NCBI RefSeq assembly: GCF_014836635.1
Contig: NZ_JACSQL010000001.1
Coordinates: 1 to 64,000 of the forward strand
Direction: 5' to 3'
DNA length: 64,000 nt
Origin: Paenibacillus gallinarum
GTDB taxonomy: Bacteria > Bacillota > Bacilli > Paenibacillales > Paenibacillaceae
The notes under the pieces were generated by a model. It was not told the DNA's origin. It did not search any database and was given only the letters and a program-made list of their open reading frames with translations. Made by a program: the position numbers and the translations under genes. This document shows positions 45,351-55,532 of this stretch, one piece after another. Numbering within the stretch: position 1 is the first letter of the stretch; each line of letters starts with the position of its first letter.

Positions 45351-45460
45351 ATGTTATGTAATTTTTTTCTTGCTAAGAGAACAGAAAAGTGGTAAAGTGA
45401 TTTTTGACCGGATGACCGAATTTGATTTTTAGTCAATCAGAGATTAGAGGAGGAGAGGCA

Positions 45461-46048
45461 ATGGCTCCGATAGATCGTCGCAAACAAATACTCAAAGCAG
45501 CAGCGAAGTCCTTTGCTTTGTTTGGTTATAAAGCAACGACGATGGATCAGGTGGCGAAGATTGCGAATGTAGGTAAGGGAACAATCTACACCTTTTTTAC
45601 CAATAAGGAAGAATTGTTCGATGAGATTTTGCATGAAGTCATTTTAGAAATGAAGAATTTGGCAGAGAGAGAATTAGATCATGAGCAGACGTTTTTTAAT
45701 AACTTGTTTCGAATATTAGATTCCTTACTTGAGTTCAGAGAGCAGCATGACCTGCTCATTAAGCTTTCTCAAGAAGTGAGGGAGTTTGGAACACTGCAGG
45801 CAAAAACGGGCAATGCCAAGGTAGAAGGTGTAATCACAGGTTATCTCGAGAAAGAACTTCGCTTAGCGCAAGAAAAGGGAGAGATAAAACCTTGTGATCC
45901 AAAAGTAGCGTCTTTCATTATGTTTAAGATCTACATTGCACTTACTTCGGATTGGAGTCATGGGAATGATCCTCTCAGCAAAGAAGAAATTAAGCAGTAT
46001 ATTGAGTTGTTTTTGGTGCATGGACTAGTGCCAGATCTTCCAGTATAA
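45461..46048 (+). CDS. TetR-family regulator (YhgD-like)
   Basis: 195 residues from ATG 45461 after AGGAGGAGAGG (an upstream in-frame ATG at 45422 has no such site). The helix-turn-helix is at about residues 10-58 (RKQILKAAAKSFALFGYKAT followed by NVGKGTIYTFFTNKEELF). The C-terminal part is a helical ligand domain. It precedes a YhgE/Pip gene, the same pairing as yhgD-yhgE in B. subtilis, so it probably controls that gene. A terminator separates the two. Confidence 0.9.
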   Translation: MAPIDRRKQILKAAAKSFALFGYKATTMDQVAKIANVGKGTIYTFFTNKEELFDEILHEVILEMKNLAERELDHEQTFFNNLFRILDSLLEFREQHDLLIKLSQEVREFGTLQAKTGNAKVEGVITGYLEKELRLAQEKGEIKPCDPKVASFIMFKIYIALTSDWSHGNDPLSKEEIKQYIELFLVHGLVPDLPV

Positions 46049-46059
46049 AAATACTTACG

Positions 46060-46111
46060 GAAAGCCGGCTGCGATATATAGTAATTAGATAGATAGAAAT
46101 AGCCGGCTTTT
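46060..46111 (+). terminator. Rho-independent terminator
   Basis: AAAGCCGGCT (46061-46070) pairs with AGCCGGCTTT (46101-46110) around a 30-nt loop. T residues are few after the stem. It separates the TetR gene from the YhgE/Pip gene. Confidence 0.7.
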
Positions 46112-46301
46112 AAAAAAACTTCCCTGAGACAAAGTAGAAAGTATGCGATAAAACAAAAAAATGTTTCATTGCTCAGGTAGAGGATTATATAAATAATGCA
46201 GTAATTAGGTTGTATCTTTGAAAAAGCATAGGAGAAAGCTTATTTTTTTTAATCTCATATGACTATTTGGGGAAAACAGTCATGAAGTTCGCGCTTTCAT
46301 T

Positions 46302-46322
46302 TTTCATACTGCGCTTATGAAA
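46302..46322 (+). promoter_or_regulatory. Possible operator before the YhgE/Pip gene
   Basis: Perfect inverted repeat TTTCATA (46302-46308) / TATGAAA (46316-46322) with a 7-bp spacer, 59 bp before the start of the next gene. A natural target for the adjacent TetR repressor. Confidence 0.4.
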
Positions 46323-46380
46323 TGAAATTACAACTAGAAAAGTTCGAAGTGAGATAGCGTAAAGGGAGAGAAAGAAGTAA

Positions 46381-48843
46381 ATGAAGACATTATCCGTATT
46401 TTTTCAAGATGTATGGCGGGCACTGAAGAACCCCAAAGTTCTTATTCCGCTCATCGCAGTGATGCTGATTCCTATTCTGTATACGGGCGTATATCTTACC
46501 GCCTTTTGGGATCCTTACGGCAAGCTGGACACACTGCCTATAGCGGTGGTGAACCAGGATCAGGGTGCTGAATTTGAAGGTAAGCAGCTTCAGATCGGGG
46601 AAGATCTCATCGATGAACTGAAAGAAGGACAAGATTTCAATTGGCAGTTTGTTGATCTCGATGAGGCAAGACAAGGAATGGATAATAACGAGTATTATAT
46701 GATGATTACCATTCCAGAAGATTTTTCGCAAAAAGCAACGACATTAATGGATGATGAACCAAATCCTTCTGAACTCGTCTATGAACCGAATGCGAGCTAT
46801 AACTTTATTGGAGCTCAGATTGGTGACACAGCAATGAAGGAAATCAGCAAGAAGGTATCTGCTGCGGTAACCGAATCCTATACAGAAACGCTGCTTGATA
46901 AATTTACAGAAGTAGCAGATGGCTTCGAAGAAGCAGGAGATGGAGCAACCGAAATTAATGACGGAGCCGGCGAACTGAATGATGGAGCGCTGACACTTCA
47001 AGAAAATCTTCAGAAACTGACAGACGGAACACTGGAACTAAAAGAAGGCATTGCTCCACTTGCAGACGGGGTCAAAACCTTGGATGATGGAGCGGGTCAA
47101 TTAAGCTCAGGTGCCAGCGATCTTTCTTCTGGACTATCTCAGCTCGTAGATGCGGAAGGCCAGCTAGCTGGCGGGATCGGACAGCTTCAGGATGGAGCGG
47201 GTAAGTTGAAAGACGGTATCGTAAGTTCACGTGAAGGTGCAGGAAAGCTTAGCACGGGTCTTTCTGCTGCATCGGAAGGTGCGGACTCCCTAGTATCGGG
47301 TCTTGAGGATGCATCAACAGGAAGTGAAAAGTTAGTAGCCGGACTTACTTCTACCGAAGCAGGAGCCAGCAAACTTTCAGATGGACTAAAAAGTGCAGCT
47401 GGAGGAAGTGAGCAACTTGTAGATGGTCTCACTGCATCTCAAGCAGCTAGCAAGCAAATAGCTGAAGGAGCGCAAGGCGTAGCAGAAGGGATTAAACAGC
47501 TGACTGAACAGAGTCCAGAACTCGCAGCACTTCCTGAGGTACAAAAGCTGCTTGCAGCTAGTCAGGCTGTTGCAGCAGGAAGCAGTGAGCTTAGTGAAGG
47601 ACAAAGTAAACTGCTAAGTGGTGCACAGTCTCTAAATGAGGGGAATTCACAGTTATCTTCGGGTGCCGACGACCTTCTCGCTGCTCAGCAGCAATTACTT
47701 AGCGGAGCACAGTCTCTAAATGACGGACACGGACAGCTACTAAGCGGTGCACAACAGCTTGCTGATGCTCAGAAACAACTAGCCGAAGGTGCAAGTACGC
47801 TCGCAGCAGGTCAAGATCAGCTTCTCGCAGGGGCAGATCAGTTATATAGTGGTCAGGGAGAACTTGCTAGTAGTATGAACTTATTCGGAGAGAAATTAAG
47901 TGAAGCAGCAACAGGCAGTGAGACACTTAGCTCAGGTGCAGCCGAGCTTAAATCGGGAACAAGTACGCTTGCTGGTGGTGTAGGTGAACTTACCGGCGGG
48001 GTAGATACTCTTGCTGACGGTTCTGTGAAGCTAACGGATGGTGCTGGCGAACTTCATGATGGACTGACAGAGTTAAAAGATGGATCAGAAGAACTTGCCG
48101 ACAAGCTTAACGATGCGGCTGACGAGACTGCAGAGATGAAAGGGAAAGACGACAGCTTTGTTGATATGTTCGCAGAGCCGGTTCAAACGGTAGAAGATGA
48201 GTCAAGAACGGTTTCGAATTACGGAACAGGATTAACACCTTACTTTATGTCGATCGGTTTATTTGTAGGTGCATTGATCTCAACAATCGTTATGAATATG
48301 CGTGAAACAAGTGTACCAGGTGCAACGCCTTGGGCACGCTTTGTGAGCCGATTCTTTGCTTTTGCAGGAATGAGTATAATTCAAGCTATTGCAATCGCTA
48401 CGTTCATGATTTATGTATTACACCTTGAAGTACAGAGTGTTCCTTACTTCTATCTGTTCTCGATCATTACAGGAATTGCTTCCATGATGATTGTTCAGGC
48501 ACTCGTAACTTGGCTGGATCTAGTAGGACGTTATCTTGCGATCGTTCTACTCGTACTTCAACTTGCTACAAGTGGTGGTACATTCCCGCTTGAAACGCTT
48601 CCAAGTTGGATGAGTCCAATTAGTCAATTGTTACCTATGTACCACAGTGTTGTTGGTTATCGTGCTGTAGTAATGAGCGGAAACTATGATCTAATGTGGA
48701 AACAAGCTGAAACCCTAGGTGTTTATGCTGTAGTGGGCATGTTATTAACACTTGGATACTTCTTATGGAGCGGTTCTAAAAAAAGCAATGATCAATCAGA
48801 AGATCAAAACCATACGCACAGTGGTGAAGCACTGACCGCATGA
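46381..48843 (+). CDS. YhgE/Pip-family membrane protein
   Basis: 820 residues. N-terminal YhgE/Pip domain with one membrane span (about 20-43, LIPLIAVMLIPILYTGVYLT, then AVVNQDQGA). A very long extracellular part (about 175-600) is built of dozens of short repeats of the type DGAxxLxxGxxxL, about 7 or 14 residues each, likely helical. The C-terminus has six ABC-2-like membrane spans (about 615-800). The family includes the phage infection protein of Lactococcus and the ESX/type VII-associated EsaA relatives. GGGAGAG precedes the ATG. The TetR gene upstream is the likely regulator. Confidence 0.93.
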   Translation: MKTLSVFFQDVWRALKNPKVLIPLIAVMLIPILYTGVYLTAFWDPYGKLDTLPIAVVNQDQGAEFEGKQLQIGEDLIDELKEGQDFNWQFVDLDEARQGMDNNEYYMMITIPEDFSQKATTLMDDEPNPSELVYEPNASYNFIGAQIGDTAMKEISKKVSAAVTESYTETLLDKFTEVADGFEEAGDGATEINDGAGELNDGALTLQENLQKLTDGTLELKEGIAPLADGVKTLDDGAGQLSSGASDLSSGLSQLVDAEGQLAGGIGQLQDGAGKLKDGIVSSREGAGKLSTGLSAASEGADSLVSGLEDASTGSEKLVAGLTSTEAGASKLSDGLKSAAGGSEQLVDGLTASQAASKQIAEGAQGVAEGIKQLTEQSPELAALPEVQKLLAASQAVAAGSSELSEGQSKLLSGAQSLNEGNSQLSSGADDLLAAQQQLLSGAQSLNDGHGQLLSGAQQLADAQKQLAEGASTLAAGQDQLLAGADQLYSGQGELASSMNLFGEKLSEAATGSETLSSGAAELKSGTSTLAGGVGELTGGVDTLADGSVKLTDGAGELHDGLTELKDGSEELADKLNDAADETAEMKGKDDSFVDMFAEPVQTVEDESRTVSNYGTGLTPYFMSIGLFVGALISTIVMNMRETSVPGATPWARFVSRFFAFAGMSIIQAIAIATFMIYVLHLEVQSVPYFYLFSIITGIASMMIVQALVTWLDLVGRYLAIVLLVLQLATSGGTFPLETLPSWMSPISQLLPMYHSVVGYRAVVMSGNYDLMWKQAETLGVYAVVGMLLTLGYFLWSGSKKSNDQSEDQNHTHSGEALTA

Positions 48844-48929
48844 TTAATCAATATCAAAAAAAATAATGAATGCACCCATAATACAGCCTATCATAGATAG
48901 ACTTGTTTGAAAGTGCTTCTTGTCACACA

Positions 48930-48966
48930 AAAGCCTCGCCTTCCATAAGAAGGCGGGGTTTTCTAT
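48930..48966 (+). terminator. Rho-independent terminator
   Basis: AAGCCTCGCCTTC (48931-48943) pairs with GAAGGCGGGGTTTT (48949-48962; one mismatch) with a short loop and following T residues. Confidence 0.85.
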
Positions 48967-49163
48967 TTTCTGAAAGATTGTACAAATTTTCAGAGTAATG
49001 GTCCATTCAAATATAACACCGTTATGGCAAATAATTAAGAACAATATAAAGAGTTATCAGGGAATGAGCAGGAATAAATTATCCAAGCAAATGCCGGAAA
49101 AAACATCGGTATATAGAGGTATAAACACAAATTTTTCCTTATGACGACCATAGAAATTTTAAA
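48967..49163. other. Intergenic region before gltB, nothing recognised
   Basis: AT-rich, no coding frame with a start signal and no clear regulatory palindrome other than the promoter annotated downstream. Confidence 0.4.
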
Positions 49164-49193
49164 TTGCACCGAGTTTACACTCGATGTTAAAAT
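49164..49193 (+). promoter_or_regulatory. Probable gltB promoter
   Basis: TTGCAC (49164-49169) and TAAAAT (49188-49193) with 18-bp spacing, 132 bp before the start codon. The spacer contains the small palindrome CGAGTTTACACTCG (49170-49183), a possible operator. Confidence 0.5.
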
Positions 49194-49325
49194 TAGAGAA
49201 CTATACGACTTATGATCGTCAAGTACGGACTATTTATTACTACTCCTCGTTCCCTTTGTCCCTTCGTCATTTTTCGCTTATCACGGATGTTCCTAAAATT
49301 CATGATCATAGAAAGGTTGCGTTCC

Positions 49326-52300
49326 ATGAGACAGACTGGATTACCTCCAAAACAGGGGCTTTATGACCCGCAGTTCGAGAAAGACGCTTGTGGTATGGGG
49401 TTTGTTGCTAATATTAAAGGGGCTGCCTCTCACGATATTGTTAGTCAAGCTTTGACGATGCTGAGTAACATGGAGCATCGCGGAGGACAAGGAAGTGAGC
49501 CCAATTCAGGTGACGGAGCCGGAATTTTAATTCAGATCCCTCATCAGTTTTTTGCAGAAGAAGCACAGCGACTTGGATACCATCTTCCAGAGCCGGATCA
49601 TTATGGTGTAGGAATGATTTTCGCCTCACGTAACGAAGAGGTTCGCGAGGAGCATCTGAATATCCTTCGCAAGATCATAGAAGACGAGGGACAGCAGTAT
49701 CTTGGTGTTCGTGAAGTACCCACATACGATGGAATGCTAGGCAAATCAGCGCTTGCTGCGAAGCCTTATGTATGTCAGGTGTTCATTGGCACGAACGAGG
49801 AGAAGCTGAGCGGACTCGAACTAGAACGGAAGCTGTATATTATTCGCCGACGTGCAGAGCAGCAGATTCGGTACGCTGATCAGGTAAGAGGCGCGGATAC
49901 ATTTTATATTCCAAGTATGTCTTGCCGTAAGATTGTATATAAAGGCATGCTGACGACCGAACAGGTGGGTCAATTCTACCTTGATCTGCAAGATGAACGG
50001 GTAGAATCAGCAATGGCACTGCTGCACTCTCGCTTTAGTACCAATACATTTCCAAGCTGGGAGCGAGCACATCCGTATCGTTTCATGATCCACAACGGTG
50101 AGATCAACACGATGCGTGGTAACGTCAACTGGATGCACGCACGTCAGTCCCTGTTTGAGAGCGAACTATTCGGAGAAGACTTGTCCAAAGTAAAACCTGT
50201 CATTAATCCGGATGGATCGGATACAGCGATGTTTGATAACACGCTTGAATTTCTATACTTAAGCGGACGTTCCTTGCCGCATGTCGCCATGATGATGGTG
50301 CCTGAACCTTGGAACAACGATGCTGGTATGGATGAAGATAAGAAGGCTTTCTATGAATATCACAGTACCTTAATGGAACCATGGGATGGACCGGCTGCAA
50401 TGGCATTTACAGATGGAATCCAGATCGGTGCCATACTAGACCGTAACGGGCTGCGTCCTGCCAGGTATTATGTAACCAAAGATGACCGTATTGTGTTGTC
50501 TTCGGAAGTGGGAGTCCTTGATATTGCACCAGAGAATATTCTGTACAAGGACAGATTACGCCCAGGCCGTATGCTTCTGGTGGATACGAAGGAAGGACGT
50601 ATTATTTCGGACGATGAAGTAAAATCGCAGATTGCATCCGAACAACCATATAAAGAGTGGCTGGAAGAGCATCTTGTCGATCTTCATGAGTTGCCTGATG
50701 CGCCGGAACTCCCAGAACCAAAACATGAGAATATCAACCAGCTTCAGCTGGCATTCGGATATACTTTTGAAGAGCTGCGTAAAGTCCTCGAGCCGATGGC
50801 TTCTACAGGGATGGAAGCAACGGGTTCCATGGGGTACGATGCACCCCTGGCGATATTATCGGATCGCCCGCAGCGGCTTTATAACTATTTTAAACAGATG
50901 TTTGCACAGGTCACGAATCCGCCGATTGATGCTTTGCGCGAAGAGATTGTCACTTCGACACTGACTACGATTGGTCCCGAGCGTAACTTACTGTTGCCGG
51001 AACCAGAAAGTGCAAGACAGATTCGTGTATCTTCACCTATTCTCTCTAATGAGGAGTTCGCAAAACTCCGTCATATACGTAGACCCGGTTTCCGTTCAAT
51101 GACGATCCCGATCTTCTTCCCTGCTAAAGAAGGTGCAGAGGGAATGAAGAAGGCGATGGATGTACTTTTTGAAGCAGCAGATCGTGTCATTGAGAAAGGG
51201 CATAATATTCTCATTCTGTCAGATCGCGGTGTAGATGCAGAGAATGCAGCTATTCCTGCGTTACTCGCTGTATCGGGACTTCACCATCATCTGATTCGTC
51301 AAAAAACCCGTACGAAAGTCAGCATTTTGCTGGAGTCCGGGGAACCTCGCGATGTACATCATTATGCGGTGTTGTTAGGGTACGGCGTGAGTGCTGTGAA
51401 TCCATATTTAGCATTCGAGACCATGGATGTTATGATTCAGCAAGGTATGCTGCGCGGGATTACGCATGAGAAGGCAGTGAAGAATTACATTAAGGCTGCG
51501 ACAAAAGGTGTAGTGAAAATCTTATCCAAGATGGGAATTTCCACGATTCAATCATACCGAGGCGCTCAGATTTTTGAGGCTGTAGGACTCAAGAGTGATT
51601 TTGTAGATGAATACTTCACTTGGACACCTTCCCGCATTGGCGGTATTGGCTTGGAAGAAGTGACAGCAGAGACACTAGTGCATCATGAGCGCGCATTTAC
51701 AGATAAAGATGGTAACGATAAAGTGCTGGACTCAGGAGGAGAATATCAGTGGCGCAGCGATGGAGAAGACCATCTATTTACGCCGCAGACGATTCATACG
51801 CTCCAGCATGCGGTAAGAACGGGAGATTACACGCTTTATAAGAAATATGCAAAGCTTGTCCAAGGCGAGAATGAGAAGAGACTTACTATCCGATCGCTAC
51901 TGAAATTAAAACCGGCGGGTCCAAAAGTTCCTCTTGAGGAAGTGGAGTCAGCTGAATCCATTATGAGACGATTTAAGACAGGAGCAATGTCTTTTGGTTC
52001 CATAAGTAAAGAAGCACATGAGGATTTAGCGATTGCAATGAACCGTGTTGGCGGTAAGAGCAATACCGGTGAGGGTGGAGAAGACCCAGCTCGTTTTGTA
52101 AAAGACAGTAATGGTGATTCACGCCGTAGTGCGATTAAGCAGGTGGCTTCTGGACGTTTTGGGGTAACATCGAATTATTTGGTAAATGCCGATGAGATTC
52201 AGATCAAAATGGCGCAAGGAGCGAAACCAGGAGAAGGCGGACAGCTTCCAGGACGTAAAGTATATCCTTGGGTAGCTGAAGTTCGCGGCTCAACACCGGG

Positions 52301-53924
52301 TGTAGGTCTTATTTCGCCTCCGCCGCATCACGATATTTACTCGATTGAAGATTTAGCGGAACTGATCTATGACCTTAAGAATGCGAACCCTCGTGCAGAT
52401 ATTAATGTAAAGCTAGTATCCGAAGCAGGAGTGGGTACCATTGCAGCGGGAGTAGCTAAAGGACGTGCTGATATTATTCTGGTCAGCGGATATGATGGGG
52501 GAACAGGAGCTTCTCCGCAAGGTTCCATTCGTCATGCCGGTATGCCTTGGGAGCTGGGACTCGCAGAGACGCATCAGACGCTGATGATTAACAATCTGCG
52601 CGACCGTGTTGTACTGGAGACTGATGGTAAGATGCTGAACGGTCGTGATTTAGCTGTGGCAGCCTTACTTGGTGCGGAAGAGTATGGATTCTCTACGGCT
52701 CCACTGGTTGCACTAGGCTGTATTATGATGCGTGTGTGCCAGATGGATACCTGTCCGGTAGGGGTAGCAACTCAGAATCCGGAACTTCGCAAGAACTATA
52801 TGGGAGATCCAGCACATGTCGTTAACTTTATGCGCTTTGTTGCGGAAGACACAAGAGAGATTATGTCGGAGCTTGGTTTCCGTACCATTGAAGAGATGGT
52901 AGGCCGTACGGATTGTCTGGATGCAGAACATGCTGATGGCCATTGGAAGAAGAGAGGAATTGATCTTTCGCTGCTCCTCCATGTGCCAGAACAAGCCGAA
53001 GGAACGAACCGTGTACGTACCCAAAGACAGAATCATGGTCTAGAAGAGACTTTGGATATACAGAAACTTCTCCCGATGGCTGCTCCAGCTCTGGAGTCTG
53101 GTCAATTAGTAGAAGGCGTGCTCGGTATTACGAATGTGAACCGTGCAGTCGGAACCATCCTTGGCAGTGAAGTGACCCGTAAATATGGCGCTGCAGGTCT
53201 TCCGGAAGATACGATCAGGTTCAAGTTTATTGGATCAGCAGGTCAAAGTTTCGGTGCCTTTGTACCGAAAGGAATGACGCTTACCGTAGAAGGCGATTGT
53301 AATGACTACGTAGGTAAAGGTCTGTCTGGCGGTAAGCTGATTGTAAAGCCGTCGCCTCAGTCTACTTTCCCTGCGGAAGAGAACATCATTATCGGGAATA
53401 CCGCACTCTACGGTTCGACAAGTGGAGAAGCATATATACGCGGCATTGCAGGGGAACGTTTTGCGGTTCGTAACTCAGGTGCCCGTGTAGTGGTTGAAGG
53501 AGTAGGAGATCACGGCTGTGAGTATATGACCGGGGGCCGTGTAGTTATTCTTGGAGATACAGGCCGTAACTTCGGAGCAGGGATGTCAGGCGGTATTGCT
53601 TACGTCTACGACTCAGACGGTACGTTCCTAAACCGCTGTAACCTCGAGATGGTACTTCTGGAGCGAATTGAAGATACGTCCGAAGCAGAGGATCTGCGAG
53701 GTATGATAAGCCGTCACGTAGAATATACGGGAAGTACGGTAGGACAGCACATTCTAGATTACTGGAAACAGGAGATTGGATATTTTGTTCGAGTGATTCC
53801 AAAAGATTTCAAACGTATGCTGGAACAGATTGACAAAGTGCAAGCAAGTGGACTTACAGGTGACGATGCATTACTTGCTGCTTTTGAAGCAAACATGCGT
53901 GAGTTGGCAAGAGCAGGACAGTAA
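49326..53924 (+). CDS. gltB: Glutamate synthase large subunit
   Basis: 1532 residues. Makes two glutamates from glutamine and 2-oxoglutarate. The N-terminal nucleophile glutaminase starts at Cys22 (EKDACGMGF), so a 21-residue propeptide is removed, as in the family. A central domain, the FMN-binding synthase domain (about 830-1250; [13 protein letters not shown] and [10 protein letters not shown]), the 3Fe-4S cysteines [12 protein letters not shown] near residues 1131-1142, and the C-terminal beta-helix GXGXG domain follow. The frame is open 38 codons further upstream, but GAAAGG and the family start favour ATG 49326. The gene for the small subunit (gltD) is not adjacent; a terminator follows directly. 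Confidence 0.97.
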   Translation: MRQTGLPPKQGLYDPQFEKDACGMGFVANIKGAASHDIVSQALTMLSNMEHRGGQGSEPNSGDGAGILIQIPHQFFAEEAQRLGYHLPEPDHYGVGMIFASRNEEVREEHLNILRKIIEDEGQQYLGVREVPTYDGMLGKSALAAKPYVCQVFIGTNEEKLSGLELERKLYIIRRRAEQQIRYADQVRGADTFYIPSMSCRKIVYKGMLTTEQVGQFYLDLQDERVESAMALLHSRFSTNTFPSWERAHPYRFMIHNGEINTMRGNVNWMHARQSLFESELFGEDLSKVKPVINPDGSDTAMFDNTLEFLYLSGRSLPHVAMMMVPEPWNNDAGMDEDKKAFYEYHSTLMEPWDGPAAMAFTDGIQIGAILDRNGLRPARYYVTKDDRIVLSSEVGVLDIAPENILYKDRLRPGRMLLVDTKEGRIISDDEVKSQIASEQPYKEWLEEHLVDLHELPDAPELPEPKHENINQLQLAFGYTFEELRKVLEPMASTGMEATGSMGYDAPLAILSDRPQRLYNYFKQMFAQVTNPPIDALREEIVTSTLTTIGPERNLLLPEPESARQIRVSSPILSNEEFAKLRHIRRPGFRSMTIPIFFPAKEGAEGMKKAMDVLFEAADRVIEKGHNILILSDRGVDAENAAIPALLAVSGLHHHLIRQKTRTKVSILLESGEPRDVHHYAVLLGYGVSAVNPYLAFETMDVMIQQGMLRGITHEKAVKNYIKAATKGVVKILSKMGISTIQSYRGAQIFEAVGLKSDFVDEYFTWTPSRIGGIGLEEVTAETLVHHERAFTDKDGNDKVLDSGGEYQWRSDGEDHLFTPQTIHTLQHAVRTGDYTLYKKYAKLVQGENEKRLTIRSLLKLKPAGPKVPLEEVESAESIMRRFKTGAMSFGSISKEAHEDLAIAMNRVGGKSNTGEGGEDPARFVKDSNGDSRRSAIKQVASGRFGVTSNYLVNADEIQIKMAQGAKPGEGGQLPGRKVYPWVAEVRGSTPGVGLISPPPHHDIYSIEDLAELIYDLKNANPRADINVKLVSEAGVGTIAAGVAKGRADIILVSGYDGGTGASPQGSIRHAGMPWELGLAETHQTLMINNLRDRVVLETDGKMLNGRDLAVAALLGAEEYGFSTAPLVALGCIMMRVCQMDTCPVGVATQNPELRKNYMGDPAHVVNFMRFVAEDTREIMSELGFRTIEEMVGRTDCLDAEHADGHWKKRGIDLSLLLHVPEQAEGTNRVRTQRQNHGLEETLDIQKLLPMAAPALESGQLVEGVLGITNVNRAVGTILGSEVTRKYGAAGLPEDTIRFKFIGSAGQSFGAFVPKGMTLTVEGDCNDYVGKGLSGGKLIVKPSPQSTFPAEENIIIGNTALYGSTSGEAYIRGIAGERFAVRNSGARVVVEGVGDHGCEYMTGGRVVILGDTGRNFGAGMSGGIAYVYDSDGTFLNRCNLEMVLLERIEDTSEAEDLRGMISRHVEYTGSTVGQHILDYWKQEIGYFVRVIPKDFKRMLEQIDKVQASGLTGDDALLAAFEANMRELARAGQ

Positions 53925-53973
53925 TTCAGCATAATTTATATTGATGTAAATTTTATCACAGACAGAATTAGCT

Positions 53974-54025
53974 AAAAGACCTTAAAACTAGGACCTCTTG
54001 TTAGGTTGGTTTTAAGGTCTTTTTA
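53974..54025 (+). terminator. Rho-independent terminator of gltB
   Basis: AAAAGACCTTAAAAC (53974-53988) pairs with GTTTTAAGGTCTTTTT (54009-54024). The T run and arm length make it strong. Confidence 0.93.
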
Positions 54026-54177
54026 TGTTTTCGACAAAAATAGAAGCAAAATCCCCTTAGATTCTGCCATAAGACGACAACAAATATAGGCTTTTTTACG
54101 TATAATAGGTCTAGTGTTACAGATCAATAAAAAATACATATAACTTATAAATTAAAATAAATGGAGTGGTTGTCGGC

Positions 54178-54327
54178 ATGAACATGGAGTATCCAAGCAG
54201 GAACAATGATCAGAACTTAGAGCAGGACAACCCGCGGAAACAAGTGGATATCATGGATGTACTAAAACAATGCGGTATTGATCCAAATCATTGGGAATCC
54301 CTTGTATTTCCTGAGAAAGATTCATAA
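54178..54327 (+). CDS. 49-residue acidic small protein
   Basis: ATG 54178 follows GGAGTGG by 8 nt and ends at TAA 54325-54327. The product is polar and acidic at both ends, with a short amphipathic stretch VDIMDVLKQCGIDPNHWESL. It has one Cys and one Trp, and no membrane segment. A strong terminator follows immediately, supporting a real short gene. It is not recognised. Confidence 0.6.
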   Translation: MNMEYPSRNNDQNLEQDNPRKQVDIMDVLKQCGIDPNHWESLVFPEKDS

Positions 54328-54345
54328 GAATCCGATACACAAAAA

Positions 54346-54396
54346 GAAAAGCTGCAAATTATCGCTGGGGTCAGCAGTAATTTGCAGCTTTCATCT
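54346..54396 (+). terminator. Terminator between convergent genes
   Basis: AAAGCTGCAAATTA (54348-54361) and TAATTTGCAGCTTT (54378-54391) form a perfect 14-bp stem. A residues precede it and T residues are scattered after it; shared by the small gene and the XRE gene. Confidence 0.85.
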
Positions 54397-54422
54397 TTAT
54401 TACTCTATAAATTAGAAGAAGT

Positions 54423-54791
54423 TTATTTCATATCTCGTTCCATTCGTACAAACGCAATGAATCGCTTCGCTTCTTCCTCTGACAGCGGTTTACCATCAAT
54501 CATGAGCTCGAACTTACCAAGTACTTCACGATCGGACAATTCTAAAGAATCGACAAAACCTCGCACCTCATCATCAAGTACCATGTCTGGATTATTCGTT
54601 CGTCCAAGTAAGTAATCTACTGACACATGAAAAGTATCAGCAAATCTTGTGAGTGTTTCAAAATCTGGTTTTCTGCGGTTTTTTTCATAATGCGACAGGG
54701 AAGCTCTAGTAATATCGAGCATATTGGATAATTCCTCTTGAGTCAGGCCTCGTTTTTCCCTGAGTTCCGCAATTCGGTGTCCGTAATCCAT
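54423..54791 (-). CDS. XRE-family transcriptional regulator
   Basis: 122 residues. N-terminal Cro/C1-type helix-turn-helix (about 5-62, IAELREKRGLTQEELSNMLD, ITRASLSHYEKNRRKPDFET, FADTFHVSVDYLLGR) and a charged C-terminal part (about 75-122) that may be a dimer domain. It resembles SinR/ImmR-like and phage Xre-like repressors. AGGAGGAAAG precedes the ATG. Upstream, two near-perfect copies of GATACA-N3-TGTATC overlap what looks like its own promoter, so it is probably autoregulated. The same operator recurs at 63.1-63.3 kb. Confidence 0.93.
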   Translation of the reverse strand: MDYGHRIAELREKRGLTQEELSNMLDITRASLSHYEKNRRKPDFETLTRFADTFHVSVDYLLGRTNNPDMVLDDEVRGFVDSLELSDREVLGKFELMIDGKPLSEEEAKRFIAFVRMERDMK

Positions 54792-54874
54792 CTATATCTT
54801 TCCTCCTGGTTTCTAATAAATATTCCAAATTATATAAATTTTCCATTGTAAATATACTATCAGCCAATTATCGC

Positions 54875-54930
54875 TTGACACGATACATTATGTATCGTAA
54901 GTTTGATATAAGAGGGATACAAAATGTATC
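54875..54930. promoter_or_regulatory. Divergent promoters with two XRE operators
   Basis: Operator 1 is GATACATTATGTATC (54882-54896) and operator 2 GATACAAAATGTATC (54916-54930), centres 34 bp apart. On the plus strand TTGACA (54875-54880) is followed by operator 1 as its 17-bp spacer and then a weak -10 TAAGTT. On the minus strand TTGTAT (54917-54922) and TACGAT (54894-54899) are spaced 17 bp and overlap both operators. A repressor bound here would block both directions. Confidence 0.78.
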
Positions 54931-55010
54931 ATTTTGTCATGCTTTTCTAGCTTTGACCCCAATCGTGTTATTCATACCTCGAAATATAGTTACAAAAGGG
55001 AATGAATCTA

Positions 55011-55433
55011 ATGAACCAGATCGATGTCTATGATCCTAAAGCTGTTATGTATATTCACAAGTATCGAGAACAAGTTATTAATAGCAAATCGAGACCCATT
55101 ATCGTGATGGGAATAAGTCAGGAATTCATTACCTTTGTGAGTGACCTGTATATCCCTGTTACACCACAGCTTCAAATTGGACTAAATATTCAGGATGAAC
55201 ACAGTAGTATTCACTCATTTTGCACTTTGAAATGGAAACAAGATTTCGGGAGTTTTACGTTATATCATGCATTATTAGATAATTTTGAGGAACATAAACT
55301 ATACATAAATGGACAATTAAACTGGATGATTCAGCGAATGCCTCATCTATATGAATTGCGCCCATTAGATCGAATAGAAGAATGGTCTCTGATCCGAGAC
55401 AAGATTTACAACAAGATAGACCTATTTATCTAG
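55011..55433 (+). CDS. Unrecognised 140-residue protein
   Basis: From ATG 55011, 10 nt after AAAAGGG (ATG 55002 is too close to it). The sequence has a beta-rich middle (IIVMGISQEFITFVSDLYIP...LQIGLNI...FCTLKWKQDFGSFTLYHALL) reminiscent of a PilZ-like barrel, and a helical C-terminus. The RxxxR motif of PilZ proteins is not seen, so that idea is weak. It is transcribed away from the XRE gene, behind its operators, so it may be part of the XRE regulon. A decayed stretch that may be related follows. Confidence 0.6.
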   Translation: MNQIDVYDPKAVMYIHKYREQVINSKSRPIIVMGISQEFITFVSDLYIPVTPQLQIGLNIQDEHSSIHSFCTLKWKQDFGSFTLYHALLDNFEEHKLYINGQLNWMIQRMPHLYELRPLDRIEEWSLIRDKIYNKIDLFI

Positions 55434-55532
55434 ATACATATCGTCATTTTACTATATTTCAGTAGTTACTGCATTAGTTGTTTGACCCCAATATCTTAGT
55501 GTGCAACATAATTGGCTGGAGGGGGACATAGA

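Noticed and set aside
46930..48160. Highly repetitive DNA resembling a tandem repeat or CRISPR-like array
   Set aside because: The repetition is coding: it follows the codons of short DGAxxLxxG protein repeats in the YhgE/Pip gene and has no constant spacer length.
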